NCBI GenBank assembly: GCA_032717465.1 | Contig: CM064664.1 | Location: forward strand, 3,852,634 to 3,916,633 | Direction: 5' to 3' | Origin: Coenobita brevimanus | Lineage: Eukaryota > Arthropoda > Malacostraca > Decapoda > Coenobitidae | Length of the DNA: 64,000 bases | Shown: positions 11,851 through 23,997 of the stretch, piece by piece | Layout: every line of letters starts with the position of its first letter | Numbering within the stretch: the stretch's first letter is position 1 | Program-made: the position numbers and the translations under genes | The notes under the pieces: model-generated | Told to the model about the DNA's origin: nothing | The model's input: only the letters and a program-made list of their open reading frames with translations | Databases searched by the model: none

Positions 11851-12320
11851 TGGTATTATTGAGGTAATTTAGTTTATACAGTGAATAATCAAAATAAGCT
11901 GCAAGGAAGTTCAAAAAAGTTCAACTGCAAATTCAGATTTGATGTAACAACAGGTGCCAGCCTTGTTATGGGAGATAATTATCGTATTATCCACGTAAAC
12001 GATTCTAAGCATCGTTCAATTGGTAGATAAAGATGAGTGGATTAATTAAACTCAATAAATCCATCCTATTGCAATGCAGTTAAGATTAATTTAGATGACT
12101 TCCACTGGCAAAAAGTGTGACCCCAAAGCATGTAAGTTCGACTACAGAGAATGGAAACATTGTTGCTAACGGACCAGGAAGAATTCCCAAGTTTTTATTG
12201 TTTCATAAAAAGAAGGGTGGTGTAGAAAAATGAAAGGAAGTCATAGAACTAAATCAATTACTCTGATAAATACTTGGAGGATTGCTAATGCTGAAGCGAA
12301 CAACCACATTAAAAAGACCG
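11851..12320. other. Unassigned AT-rich DNA
   Basis: No gene or element recognised in this stretch. Confidence 0.5.
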
Positions 12321-12329
12321 AATGGTAGT

Positions 12330-12500
12330 CACACACACATTTACATTAGTGTTAATAAGTGTGAAGCCAGAGTGGCGCACCCAGGTGTTGAAAGTCAAAG
12401 TCCTGAAGAACTATCACTGAACATTAGTGAAACTGGGATTAAAACCTGGGTCCACTAGGACTGCAGGCCACTTCTCTACCGTCTCGGCCACCGCCTTCCC
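12330..12500 (-). repeat. tRNA-derived SINE-like sequence
   Basis: On the minus strand the first about 70 bases look like a tRNA head. An A-box-like TGGCCGAGACGG (plus 12479-12490) is followed about 40 bases later by a B-box-like GGTTTTAATCC (plus 12436-12446). The GTGGCCGAG start resembles tRNA-Leu/Ser. The B box lacks the central CGA, and about 100 unrelated bases follow the head. This fits a decayed SINE better than a tRNA gene. Boundaries are approximate. Confidence 0.4.
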
Positions 12501-13367
12501 GTAAACCCGAAACACTCCTCGGTTGTCTTACAGGCCACATCCGATCATAGTACTTTCACCAGTAGACCGCCAGGCCTTAATGCGGTTGTTTGGACTACAC
12601 GAAACCATTTGGGTTGTCAGTCAGTGTAATGTCACCTGAAGACAGCATTATACACAGTGTGTAGATGGTGGGCGATCTGATTTAACAGAGGTGCAAAACA
12701 TGTAACTGGGCAGTTTTTAAGGATACATTGGAAATGCAGAAGTAGGTAGAACTGACTTAGATGGTAGCAGGGCAAAGGGAGAGAGTACAGTAAATCTTAT
12801 CAAAGCGACTTCAGCAAAGATTTCCTCGAGATGAAAAACGCGAAAGTACAAGGCGTTCCTGTCATGGACTGTACCTTCCTGTTTGCTGCGTAGTGTAATT
12901 GTGTGTATTATTAAGCGTACTTACCAGATTTCTACTATCTGCAGACTGAAGTGGCCAGAAGTAGCTCGTGGTATAACAAAAAGCTATATTTGGGCTGGAA
13001 GAAAATTGTTCATAATTACGTTTCATCGTTCTACTACCGTTGTTTTATGTCGGACTTTTTCGGTAACAGTAACGAAATTTGATACTGGAGAAAAATGTAC
13101 AGCGTTCTGTATCTTTTTTTTTTTTTTTTTTCTGCTTTGAATGTATTATTTAATCACAAAATCATTGGCATTCAGCGTATATCACATAGGGTCACAGTGG
13201 ACGACTTGATAATGGATTGGCCAATTATTTGGTTTTGCAAGAAAACCTTGATGTCACGACGTCCCAAACTATTACTGATTCCTTAGTGTCAGACCGACAT
13301 GTTAGAAGAGTATTTCTTTACATGATTTTAATTTGTTATGAAGTAAGAAATTAACATTCATCTGTCG
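12501..13367. other. Unassigned DNA with an oligo-T run
   Basis: No supported gene. A run of about 20 T lies near 13112-13130. Short open frames here have no recognisable domain. Confidence 0.45.

Positions 13368-13428
<61 letters not shown>
13368..13428. repeat. (AC)n microsatellite
   Basis: About 60 bases of uninterrupted AC dinucleotide. Confidence 0.97.
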
Positions 13429-13432
<4 letters not shown>

Positions 13433-13883
13433 TCCAGCTGCATGAGGGCATTGCTACCTGTTGGTAGCTCTGCTTTCCTTGTAGAGTTTAACGTGAATTA
13501 TAAATGACATGTCCCGTTGTGTGTTTTACATAAATATTTTGTGTGAATTAACCAAAAAAATAATGTATTAATCTCTACTGTTCACATAATTTTGGAGCAA
13601 ACATAACTAGATGGACAAATGAGACTATGTTCATTTACATTTATATGGCATCAAACGTGAGACTGACTATGGATATATGGTCTAAAATATTCCTCCAAAT
13701 ACCTCACTATTTATTTTCCAGACTCGATACACTAAAGAAAGAATAATAACAACAATGATCAGTTCTCTTGGGAGGCATTAACTGTTATTTCTAAGGTAAG
13801 TTTGCTGTTTTTGTTCTCGTCACGTTGTTTATTCATCCCGGAAAACAAAATGTCAAGCCAAGCAAAATGCGGCAGAGCAGAGC

Positions 13884-14008
13884 ATGTTCTGCGTCGTCGC
13901 TCTGTGCCTGGCGCTGATGTATAAAAGTGAGATGATCGAGAAGACACTCAGTAGGGAAGGTATCCGAGTGATGGAAGTTTCTGCTGTTTGGAAACCTGAC
14001 GAAGACAA
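13884..14008 (+). other. Possible small exon or orphan ORF, low support
   Basis: An ATG opens a frame with a hydrophobic start (MFCVVALCLALMYK), then a charged stretch ending KPDEDK directly before a GTAGGC that could be a splice donor. A GTAAGT donor-like site also lies near 13796. No domain is recognised, and the upstream acceptor lacks a clear pyrimidine tract. This may be chance. Confidence 0.15.
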
Positions 14009-14084
14009 GGTAGGCCCTGCCATGCCCTTAAAGAGGTGTGTTAATACTTCGTGTTGTGATTTTTAACAGTTCCAGCCTCTCTGT

Positions 14085-14216
<132 letters not shown>

Positions 14217-14747
14217 GAAATAATAGTTAGCTGCATTATTGATTTTACACTACATCGCCAAAATTACTGGTGTAATATGTATGTTGTCGTGTAACTGGCT
14301 ATGTATGCAATGAGTATAAATATAACAGACTGGCAGCGAACCTGTTAAGTTAGTAACGAACCTAGTTAGTTCATCGTTAACATATTCCCAAATATATACA
14401 CAATAATCCAGTCTGCAGTGGGGAATCATGTCTGCCTTAATTACCCGTCCCCGCCCCGGAGGGGCTCGGGGACAATTAATGATTTCACTCGGTTTGTCTG
14501 CCTGTTTGTATGTTTGTTTTTCTGTCTGTCTATTAACAATTTTACGCGAAACCTACTGGTGCGATTTTGGCTAAAGTTACAGGAATGATTGGCTATGACC
14601 TTCTTACCACCTGAATAAATTTTGTGCCAAAATGGGCCAAGGCCCAGGCTGTAGGTATCCCTGTTCTGTCATTGCCTCTAATTTTCTTATTTCTTTGTTA
14701 GTCTCTCATCACTCTTCTCACAAGGCGCCTGTCAGCCATAGGCCAGT

Positions 14748-14958
14748 ATTTTTGTTGGTTAAGGAAGCTCCCTAACACCTCTGTCTTAGCGATGTAATTT
14801 GGGATATGGCTAGTTGATATGAGTTCCTACGCTATTTATGATGAATGTCGTGTAATTCTCAGTGAGGTAAATGACCTACAAGATGATATTACAGAGTAAT
14901 ATGCAAAATAAATCGCTTAGATGAGGTGTTAGGGAGCTTCCTTAATCGGCGGGAAAAT
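14748..14958. mobile_element. MITE of the GGAAGCTCCC family, copy 1
   Basis: A short non-coding element of about 210 bp. The left end carries TTAAGGAAGCTCCCTAACAC, and the right end carries its exact inverse. The inverted match continues imperfectly inward (CTTAGCGAT against CTAAGCGAT) and outward. There is no coding capacity, so it would depend on a transposase elsewhere. Three further copies are at about 30525, 31210 and 53222. The target duplication could not be fixed by eye. Confidence 0.8.
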
Positions 14959-15940
14959 GGGCTGTAGTGTTATAGGGAAAGGAATGGCACCATGAATGTT
15001 GACTATTTCAGTTCAGTACAACTGTACTAACATGCATGAAGGCATGAAACTAACCATTACTAAATACAATAAGAATATGGGCAGAAGAAACAGAGGTGAG
15101 TGTATGGATTGACTAGTGTTACTAACCCGATTCTGATGGAGACTGCTTCTAACACAATCACTACGAGGGTTTTGATTACCATGAATATCGTCGCCTGAAG
15201 GTATAGGGAATACAAGTACAGAAAACACCATATTACTGAAGGACTGAATATGGAGACAAGCAGCAACCAAAGAAAAAAGGTCTGAAGAACGGTGTCCTCC
15301 ATATTAGCGAAAAAAAAAAAAAAAAATAGTGATGTATTATTGTAGAGAAATGAGTCCAAGACAGGACTGGAGTCGATGAACGGAAAAGCCTTAGTACAAT
15401 ATGTTTTATAAAACAAATATTACCCATACACGACATCTGTACACTGTACAAGGGACAATATGGATCCTGCATAGAGTCGGTCATTGTGAAGAGCATAAAG
15501 GAATATCAAGCATTCACACTCCCAGTACCCACAATCTCTTTGAAGTCCAATTTGCAAGAGAAATAATGTTACCTTTCCCAGAGACAGCACATAATAAAAC
15601 AGTTAGACTGAGATTATGATTCACATGGTAGCGAGCCCATTAAAGGTAAGGGGATAGCCATTTCTGTGACTTTGGACACAGACTCAGCAGTGCATACGAC
15701 ACTTTGGCAGAGAGAAACACACAATCACATGTCACATTTTGGACATTAATACTGAATCAGTTATATGCAAACATTCTAGCTTGAATGTGATATAATTAAC
15801 TGGGGTATATTACCTGACGTGCCGGTTAGTCCTGTGAAACTTTTGTGAACAGTCAGAAAGAAATGCAACTCCTTATTCCGTGATTCAGCTGGGACTTATC
15901 TCACGATCTTACCATCAGGAATCCACTCCTCTCTCATACT
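14959..15940. other. Unassigned DNA
   Basis: No domain or repeat family recognised. A homopolymer A-run lies near 15310. Confidence 0.5.
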
Positions 15941-15949
15941 AAAATTCTA

Positions 15950-18900
15950 TCTATCTATCTATAGCCCGACGCCCTAATCCCGCAAAGGGTGGCCGCAGAC
16001 AAAACGCCTCCAAGTCGCTCTGTCACCCACCATTTGACTACCCTCCCCCCAACTCACCCCCCCTCCCTCATATACCTCTCATCTCCATCCCTCCACCTCA
16101 TCCTCGGTCTACCTCTCCCTCTCCCTCCCTCCATCTCACCTACATACACCCTCTTAATCAGTCTTTCATTCTCCATTCTCTTCACATGTCCAAACCACCT
16201 CAGTGTATTTCTCCTAATCTTCTCAACCACATCCACCTCACAGCGTTCCTTCACTTCTTCATTCGTCAACCTGTCCCTCCACGTCACTCCACATGCTCCT
16301 CTCAAGTAACTCATTTCCACTGCTCTCACTCTTGACTTGTTCCCCTCTTGCAAGGTCCATGCCTCGCTTCCATACGTCAGGGTCGGGATCACAATACTAT
16401 CATGCAGTGACTTCTTAACTTCCATACTCACCTCCCTATTTCTCATCACTGCTTTCAGTGTACCAACAACCTTCCTTCCCTGTTGTACCCTTTCACGCAC
16501 TTCATCCCCCAAAGTTCCATCCCTACTCATCACACTACCCAAGTACTTGAATACACTCACATTCTCCATATCCTCACCATCCAACCTCACTGCACACTCT
16601 GTGACTTCATTCATCTCAAACACCATAACTTTGCTTTTGTTTACAGTAACTTTCAGATTCCTCCTCCTACACACTGTCCCAAATTCATTCACCAAACCTT
16701 GCAACTCCCATTCATCTTCACTCAACAGTACTGTATCATGAGCAAACAGCAACACCGGAAGCTTCCAAATCTCACCCTCATTCATTAGAGCCACCCCCAC
16801 ATCCACTGCCCTACCCTGCACCTCCTTTACAACCCCATCCATGTATATATTAAACAGCCATGGAGACATCACACAACCCTGTTTCAGTCCCACATTGAGA
16901 TCAAAGAACTCACTCAGTTCACCATCCACTTGCACCGCAGCCCTAGCTCCCTCGTACATACTCTTCACAGTACTCAACAATTTTTCCCTCCACTCCATAT
17001 ATTCTTAATACCTTCCACATACCTTGCCTATCTATTCTGCCATAAGCTTTCTCCAAGTCCATGAAGGCAGCATACACTTTCCTTCCCTTCTCTAGATACT
17101 TCTCCACTAAACATCTTAGAACAAATATCTGATCTACACACCCTTTTCCCTTCCTAAATCCCCCTTGTTCCTCTCCAACTAGCTCCTCTGTCATATGCCT
17201 AACCCTATCAATGAGTATTCTACCATTTATTTTACAAGTCACACTAAGTAGGCAAATACCCCTACAGTTACCGTACCACATACTTCTCTCTCCCCTTTTC
17301 CTTTGTATAAAGGAACATTTATACCTGATTTCCAGTCCTCTGGAACCCTTCCCTTTTCCGAAGCCAATCTACACAACTTCCATATCCACTCCACAACAAT
17401 CTCACCCCCATACCTAAGCATTTCACCACACACTCCATCAATTCCTGGGGCCTTCCCCAACTTAATCTTCTTCATCGCTTCCACTACTTCCGCCCTACTG
17501 ATCTCTTCCTCCCTCCTCTCATCCCTTCTTCTCCCAGCCATTCCCCAACCACCTATACTCGCACTGCTCTCACTCTCTACATTCAACAAATCCTCAAAGT
17601 GCTCCTTCCATCTCCTCAATTTCTCTCTCTTCTCCACCAACAATCTATTATTCCTATCTTTCACTCCCCTACTATTTCCCCTTCCACACTGCCTTACTTT
17701 CTTTACCTCCTTCCAAAACAATTTCTTACTCTCCCTCCATTTCACACTCATATTCCTCCCAAACTCTTCATCCACTTTCTTTTTACTCTCCTTCACCAGT
17801 CTCTTAACCTCCCTTCTCCTGCTCACATATACATCTCTCTTCTCTCTCTCATCTTCTCCCAGTTCTGTCCCTTGCACACCCTTGCATCTCCTCCTTGCTC
17901 CACAAACCGCCTTACATACGTCTTCCACCCCTTCCATCTGCTCTAGTTCATACCTTCTCAATCTTTCTTCCACCATGCTCTTATACTCTGTCATTTTCTC
18001 ACTATCTTGCATTTTCTCCACTCTTCTCACAGGAGTTGCTTCCTCCTGTCTTCCCCTTCGTCTCCTCAACCACTTTCTTTGCAGCTCTACCTTGGCCATC
18101 ACTAAGTGATGGTCCGAGACTCCTTTCCCCCACCCTCTCCACAATCTTGCATCCAACACTTGTCTTCTCATTCGCTCATCCACACACACGTAGTCTATCA
18201 TTGCCTTTCGTTCAACAAGTTCACCATCCATCCTCCTCATTACTCTCCATGTGTACCGGTGGATCATCTTATGCCGAAAGTAGGTGTTGGCTATTGCCAA
18301 CCCCTTTCCAGCACAGATGTCCACCAAAGCACTTCCATTCCCATGTACGTCAGCTGGCACACCCCACTGACCAACCACTCCATCCACTCGTACATTCCCA
18401 ACTTTGCCATTCATGTCGCCAATCAACAGCACTCTCTCGCTCCTCTCAAACTTGTCCATACACGCTTCTACACTCGCCCAAAACTCATCTTTCACTCTTG
18501 CCACTCGATCCTCTGTCGGGGCATACACACATACAATCGCCCACACTTGTATACCTACTTTCATCCTCACCCATACAATCCTTGCACCCACTGTTCCATA
18601 CTCTCTTATATTCTCCTTCCACTTCTTGCTTATCATCAGACATACTCCCTCTCTTGCCCTCTCATTTTCATTGACTCCCGCACATATACCTAAACCATAT
18701 TCCCATTCTCTCACCCTTTCACCTTCCCATTTAGTTTCAGTCAATCCACATATATCCACTTTTGCATCCTCAAGCACCTGAACAATCTCTCTCTCTTTCA
18801 CTTCATCATTCACTCCTCTCACATTCCATGTTCCCACCCTAAGAATGTTCTTTGTCCATTCCTTAGTCGTCAACGTATGGTCCGTCCGGGTCCGAGGCGC

Positions 18901-19015
18901 TTTATTCGCATTTTTAGTTAGTTCTTTTTACAGGGTGGGGCACTAACCCACCACCAACCCTTTTAGTCGCCTCGTACAACAAGCAGGGATACTGGGGGAG
19001 TATTCTTGAAACCCC
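15950..19015 (-). mobile_element. RTE-like LINE, nearly full length, inactive
   Basis: A minus-strand non-LTR element. The 5' leader near 18900-19015 contains the same 'ttttagtcgcct' block seen at 1445-1460. One long protein follows, with endonuclease then reverse transcriptase. The 3' end at 15943-15962 is a short (TAGA)n tract on the coding strand, as RTE-type elements often end in short tandem repeats rather than poly-A. Clade assignment to RTE is from remembered protein style and is tentative. Confidence 0.85.
16054..18873 (-). pseudogene. Endonuclease-reverse transcriptase of the RTE-like LINE
   Basis: APE-type endonuclease and reverse transcriptase for target-primed reverse transcription. 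The endonuclease occupies about the first 240 residues: VGTWNVRG, then ICGLTETKWEGE, then VLLIGDMNGKVG, then GVSDHHLVMAK (catalytic SDH). The reverse transcriptase starts at KIKLGKAPGIDGVCGEML and continues with GICLLSV, then QGGFRKGKGCVDQIF, then AAFMDLEKAY, then GLKQGCVMSP. The catalytic box reads LLFAHDTVLL, so the first Asp of the usual FADD is His. A C-terminal WFGHVKRM and RGRGRPRMRW tail follows. Frames break near 17260 and 16970. No ATG is present at the N-terminus of the open frame, where a TTG stands. Confidence 0.85.
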
Positions 19016-19019
19016 CCCT

Positions 19020-19866
19020 ACCCCCTTTAAAAATATATATACAGTTCATTACCTGACGTATTTTTTTTTTTTTTTCGTTTCTTAACGCCCATACGAAGTT
19101 TTATCACTTATTTGCTGCGACATCTCGACCAGACTTCGTTACCTCTCATAAGCTGCGATAAATTCTCGTTTAGCGCATATGAGGTCTTCGGAATCATTGT
19201 AATTGGACTTCAAAATGCCTGTGAAATAAAGCTATGCCATCGACTGCCAGGTTAACAGGTGGATACAACCCTTACAGAACTTGGCAGCCGACAGTATGGC
19301 TCCATCCCACAAGCAGAATTAGATGGACAAGGAAACCAAGAGGAACAGAGGAGATTATTAAGGATAAGGGTTTTTCTCTATTTACCTATGCAGGTGACCA
19401 TTCATATTTTCTGACTGCCTGTTGCGAAGGTCTCACATGATGGAAAACTGGGCTGCAAAATATTCAGTAAATCACCTAGCCAACGCCTCATATGAACCCC
19501 CTCCCCCCCAACAAGGGGGGGGGGATAATTTGGCCTTATGATTCCTAACTCCTTAATTAGAGGCTTCACCAAACCCTGTTTCAGAGGTCTGTCAGCAGGT
19601 GGTCTACCGTCGCCCAGCCTCAATTAAATATTTTTGCGGGGTTTTAAAGACCTGTGAAATTGTACCTAATACTAAGTTTATAATAATATTGGTATTTATA
19701 AGAATCTTTTTCCTATTCCATCCAACGCATATTTATATACCTGTAAAGAAAAAATAACCAAGCTCTCAGAGAATCTTAGCTTGCGGACTAAAACAGTGCT
19801 ATTTACATATATTTGAATAAATCGTGTGCAGTTAGTATATGGAGATTACCTTCAGATCTTCTGATG
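19020..19866. other. Unassigned DNA with a conserved-looking short segment
   Basis: No gene assigned. On the minus strand, 19402-19623 reads RPLKQGLVKPLIKELGIIR, which resembles SGRFLKQDLVKNLIRLVAL on the plus strand at 30230-30290. This suggests two copies of one old repeat or exon-like piece. Confidence 0.4.
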
Positions 19867-19871
19867 TGTGT

Positions 19872-22104
19872 TGTAATGCTAGGTGAAATTAGGCTCGACT
19901 TCTCGTTCCTATTTCACCTAACGTGGAGCGGGGTCTTCTTTCGAGACCGGAGCTTAGTGCAAGAGAGGCAGGACACAAAAACTCTAGGCAACAACCTTTA
20001 CACGTATATTACCACAGTCAGACACAGGACAAATCAGCAGATATTACAGCACAATATATAGCAATATAAAACCTTATCTAGGATATGTGTATCTCGCATG
20101 ATCCTTGCTTCTCTGATAGTAATGACAACACAATCAATCCTAGTGTATCAGGAGTGCAGTAAATATAGACGCACGCGGGGGCACGGGAGGTGGGTTGAGT
20201 CTCACTAGGAGGAGATAGGGGAGGTGCGGGGAGTGACTTGTGACGGCTAGGGGAAAGTTATGGTAATACTGGAGGGCGGCAGATATTAGCCGTGAAGTTT
20301 ATATGGTTTCCACTAGCCAAAAGACTTTGGTAATTGATTTTATTTTTGATTTACACTTACTCGAGATATTGGAGTGAGAGAGGGTGATAAACAAGATTTA
20401 TGGGTAGCGTGGAGGAGGGAGAGAATACCATTAATACTTCCTTTCACAATATTCCTTCACAGTAATGGGGGTATGTCTTTATAGGAGAATCTCCCGGCGG
20501 CACAGACTTATTAACTGTATAACAGGGATGTCACTCACACGTATAGTCAATCAGATCTTGTTCCACACTCTCGTCCTTTAACTTCTCACTGTGATCTTAT
20601 TTACCCCGATATTCACTATATGAAATCACTGCACAATACTTACATTAGAGGAAATCACACTTAACCTAAATCACTCGTGCTACAATATCACACATATTCA
20701 TCAGGAGGATAGGCAGGAACATGTCGTCGGCGATCCTGCTGGGCTAGGGGCACCGCCAGTGCAAGGCGTGCCGAGAGGGCACGGGATAACTCGTAAGGGC
20801 GTCCTGTCGCGTCCTGGGCTTCCCGTGGCTTCCGGGCTTGGCTCAGGCGTGTGGCCCTCAGGACTAGGGCCGAATAGCTCCAGGAACCTCTGTGCTAAGT
20901 CCCGGCGTCATGGGGGCGTTGAGAGATCACGCCTGGGTGTCCAGGGAGGACCGGGAGAGACTGTGGGCTGCGGTCTCCAGCATCTAGGGGTGCCGACAGG
21001 GGAGGGCTGCGGCAGCGACTTCTACTGGGGTCCGTCAGGTGCGTCTGCTCTAGGTCCCAGCATAGGGAACAGAGACCAGGGGAGGCTGTGAGGCCTGTCT
21101 GGGTCACTCCGGGACAGGAAGCCTGAGCTCTAGTCTCCTGTCATAGGGATGTCTCTCTCCTTCCCTCTCTCTGCACACCCTCAGAGCGACAATAGATCGT
21201 CTGATGAGGAAGGGAGCGACAATAGGTCGTCTCTACCAAGACAATCTCGGAGCGACCATAAATCGTCTCACGAGGATGGGAGCGACCATGGATTGTCTCT
21301 ACAGGAGCACTTTCGGAGCGACCATGGATCGTCTCACGAGGATGGGAGCGACCATGGATCGTCTCTACAGGAGCACTTTCGCAACGACCATCGATCGTCT
21401 CACGAGGATGGGAGCGACCATGGATCGTCTCTACCGGAGCACTTTTGGAGCGACCATCGATCGTCTCACGAGGATGGGAGCGACCATAGATCATCTCTAC
21501 TGGAGCACTTTCGGAGCGACCATCGATCATCTCACGAGGAGGGGAGCGACCATGGATCGTCTCTACCGGAGCACTTTCGGAGTGACCATCGATCGTCTCA
21601 CGAGGATGGGAGCGACCATAGATCGTCTCTACCGGAGCACTTTCGGAGCAACCATAGATCGTCTCTACCGGAGCACTTTCGGAGCAACCATAGATCGTCT
21701 CACGAGGATGGGAGCGACCATAGATCGTCTCACGAGGATGGGAGCGACCATAGATCGTCTCACGAGGATGGGAGCGACCATAGATCGTCTCTACCAGAGG
21801 GGCGCCGTCTGGAGTGTCTTTTCCTACTCCACCCCTAGCTGACTCAATAATTCCACTCCACGAAGGTAGTGTCTTTCTCCTACTGCGGCGATGGCGTGGT
21901 GGCTGCATGACACAGGGGCACACAGCCCAGGCTGACATATGTCGCTGTTGCCGGGAGTGGTGGTGACTGGTGGTGGCTACCCCGTGGGGTCCGTGTGGGG
22001 GTGTCGGCGCATCGTCGGGCATACTAAGCTGTGTTTGGCTCTCCCTGTCGTCGGGGGTACTATGGTATTTTTCGGGGGCACTGTTCTTTAAGCCACGCAT
22101 TTTA
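19872..22104 (-). repeat. 3' LTR of the PR-RT-RH-INT Gypsy element
   Basis: Direct repeat of 27334-29565. It contains an AT-rich half and a G-rich half with the 30/36-bp minisatellite. In coding orientation it follows a purine tract (AGGGGGAGAGTGG). Confidence 0.9.
21183..21800. repeat. LTR minisatellite, about 19 units of 30 or 36 bp
   Basis: Every unit starts with GAGCGACCATAGATCGTCTC or a close variant. It then continues with ACGAGGATGG (30-bp form) or TACCGGAGCACTTTCG (36-bp form). The forms mostly alternate, with a run of short units at the right end. Both lengths are multiples of three, so both strands stay open over the array. Confidence 0.93.
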
Positions 22105-22117
22105 CCACTCTCCCCCT
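22105..22117 (-). other. Polypurine tract of the Gypsy element
   Basis: On the coding strand the sequence AGGGGGAGAGTGG directly precedes the 3' LTR. This is the expected place and composition for the plus-strand primer. Confidence 0.7.
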
Positions 22118-22931
22118 GTAAAAAGTCACGTCCTCGTGGCTGGAGGTGGAACGCTTGTGTGTTGGAGGTGGTGTAGACGGGCTGGAGGTGTTGCAGCGCA
22201 GTTTGCCAGGCGACAGTGTAGGGGTTCTCTTCTTGTGCTGGGTCGCAGGTGAGGAAGAGTGTGGAGGTGGCGGTGGTACACTGGAGGAGGTTTAGCAGGT
22301 GGTGTGGCCCGTGGAGTCTGTGGTTCTTGCCAAGGGTAGGTGCCCATACGGCCCGCTTCACTCTCATCTTGCTTGTTGTGGCTGTCGGTGTGGTTGGGGG
22401 CTGAATGCTGGATACTGCGGGTAAGGACCGGGTTTTGTGCCGTGGTAATGCGGCGTTGAGTCTCTGGGGAGTACAGGTAGAGGGGATTTGGGCTTGATGT
22501 AGCTTGACAGTGTGAAGTCGTGGAGAGGTGGGTGGTGTAGGGGTGTGTGAGTATCGGGCGGGTGGGCGTGAGAGGCGGCCCGAGCTGGTGGTGGTGGTCT
22601 TGAGGGTCGGGGTGGGGGAAGAAGTGGGCATCGAGGATGGGCGGGTTGTTTTGCGTGTTGTGGGCGCGGTGGGGCGTGGTGTTGGCAGAGTGGATGTACG
22701 GATGGTGGTTGGGGGAGGGGGGGTGGTAGTGGGTTGTGGTGAGGGTGTGGTGGCATGGGCGGAAGATGTGGGAGTGGGCGTTGAGGGGGAGGCCATGGAG
22801 GGAAGGGATGAGGGTGAGGGAGGGGTGGCAGGGGAGGCGTCAGGTGAGGTGCTGGGGGTGGTGGTGGCCGGGGAGGTGGAGATGGCAGGGGTGGGCGGAG
22901 TGGGAGGGTGAGGAGGAAACATAGCACTCAT
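22118..22931 (-). pseudogene. Proline/threonine-rich 3' open frame of the Gypsy element
   Basis: A frame of low-complexity Pro/Thr/Ser text starts MSAMFPPHPPTPPTPAIS, overlaps the integrase tail in another frame, and runs into the 3' LTR, where it reads through the minisatellite as RETIYGRSHP units. No signal peptide, transmembrane segment or envelope motif is visible. It may be a C-terminal extension or just compositional openness. The function is unknown. Confidence 0.35.
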
Positions 22932-23997
22932 ATGTGACTGTAGAGGGCGGTGTAGGAGCCGGAGGGGGCTGGGGGTGTGGGGCCGGAGCAGGGGAGGTGG
23001 GTGTGCGGAAAGGCCGCATGTGACGGTTGCGGAGGGTACGGGGAGTGCCGTGATAGTCTACGACTACTTGGTATGGGTTGGGGACTTTGGTGATTGTGTG
23101 GGGCCCTGTGAAACGGTGGGCGAGCTTGTGGGGAGTGGGAAGTTGGGCGACGACGACTGTGTCACCCGGGTTGAAAGGGTTGGAGGCTGTGTCAGGTCCA
23201 AGGTCTAGGTTCTTTTGCAGGTGGTATATCCGCCCTTTTAGCAGATGTAGCGGGTCTGTAGTGGGAGCGGAAGCGGGCGGTTGCAGGTGATGGCGTAGGG
23301 GTAGTAGGAGGGGGGCTTCGCCAAAGATTCCTTTGTGGGGGAAAACCCCGTCTTCTCGGGGGCACGAATTCATGCCCCATTGGACAATTTTTACATGTGC
23401 CAGCCAATCGTCATCTTTTGTAGCCTCGATTCTGGTGCGTAGCTGATTGATAAGGGTACGATGGCTACGTTCACATACCGCATTCCCTTGTGGCCAGTAT
23501 GGTGAGGAGTGGGAGATCTTGTACCCGAAAATCCTGGCTAGTTCTTCCTAGACTTTTCCGGAGAACTCGGGGGCATTATCGGAATGGATGGCTTGGGGAA
23601 TGCCAAAGTAAGGGAACACGTGTCGGAGCAGGGCATCGGCGACAGCGATGGCATGATGTTCCTTAGCTGGGCAGGCTACTACAAATTTGGAGTATGTGTC
23701 TACAGAGGTGACCACGTATTTATATCCAGATTTAGGGGGAAGAGGCCCTACTACGTCGATCGCCAGGAGTTGCCAGGGCTTGTGGACGGTAATATGGCCA
23801 GATGGCCCGGCAGTCCGGGTGATATCTTTCCCAAGCGCGCAGGCGCGGTAAGTCTGGATAATTTCCTTGGCGAGTGTGGAGGGATTTGGGGCCCAGTAAA
23901 TATCATTGAACACCTGTAGTAATTTTTTGGTGCCCAGGTAGATGCCGTTGTGGGCATGTAGGTGGCGCAGGGTGTCACGTGCTGCATCGGGGGTCAA
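22840..23997 (-). pseudogene. pol: Integrase of the Gypsy element
   Basis: Inserts the cDNA into the host genome. The core is at 23548-23997: LLAIDVVGPLPPKSGYKYVV (first catalytic Asp) and IHSDNAPEFSGK (second Asp). The zinc-binding part upstream is degraded (HLHAHNGIYLGTKK, then QTYRACALGK, where the second Cys pair is incomplete). After a stop near 23548, the C-terminal part at 22840-23373 reads HRFTGPHTITKVPNPYQVVV, a GPY/F-like module. The frame is broken between the two parts, so it is inactive. Confidence 0.85.

Noticed and set aside
12430..12500. tRNA gene
   Set aside because: A and B boxes are degraded, and no complete acceptor stem or cloverleaf could be paired by eye. A SINE head fits better.
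17303..18781. Long Pro/Ser/His-rich open frames on the plus strand
   Set aside because: They are antisense to the endonuclease-reverse transcriptase of the RTE-like LINE, whose minus-strand motifs are clear.
21180..21800. CRISPR-like array
   Set aside because: Units are contiguous two-form minisatellite repeats without unique spacers, lie inside LTRs, and the DNA is eukaryotic.
22364..22927. Pro-rich and Gly/Val-rich frames on both strands
   Set aside because: Low-complexity composition at the 3' end of a Gypsy element keeps several frames open. None has a recognisable domain.
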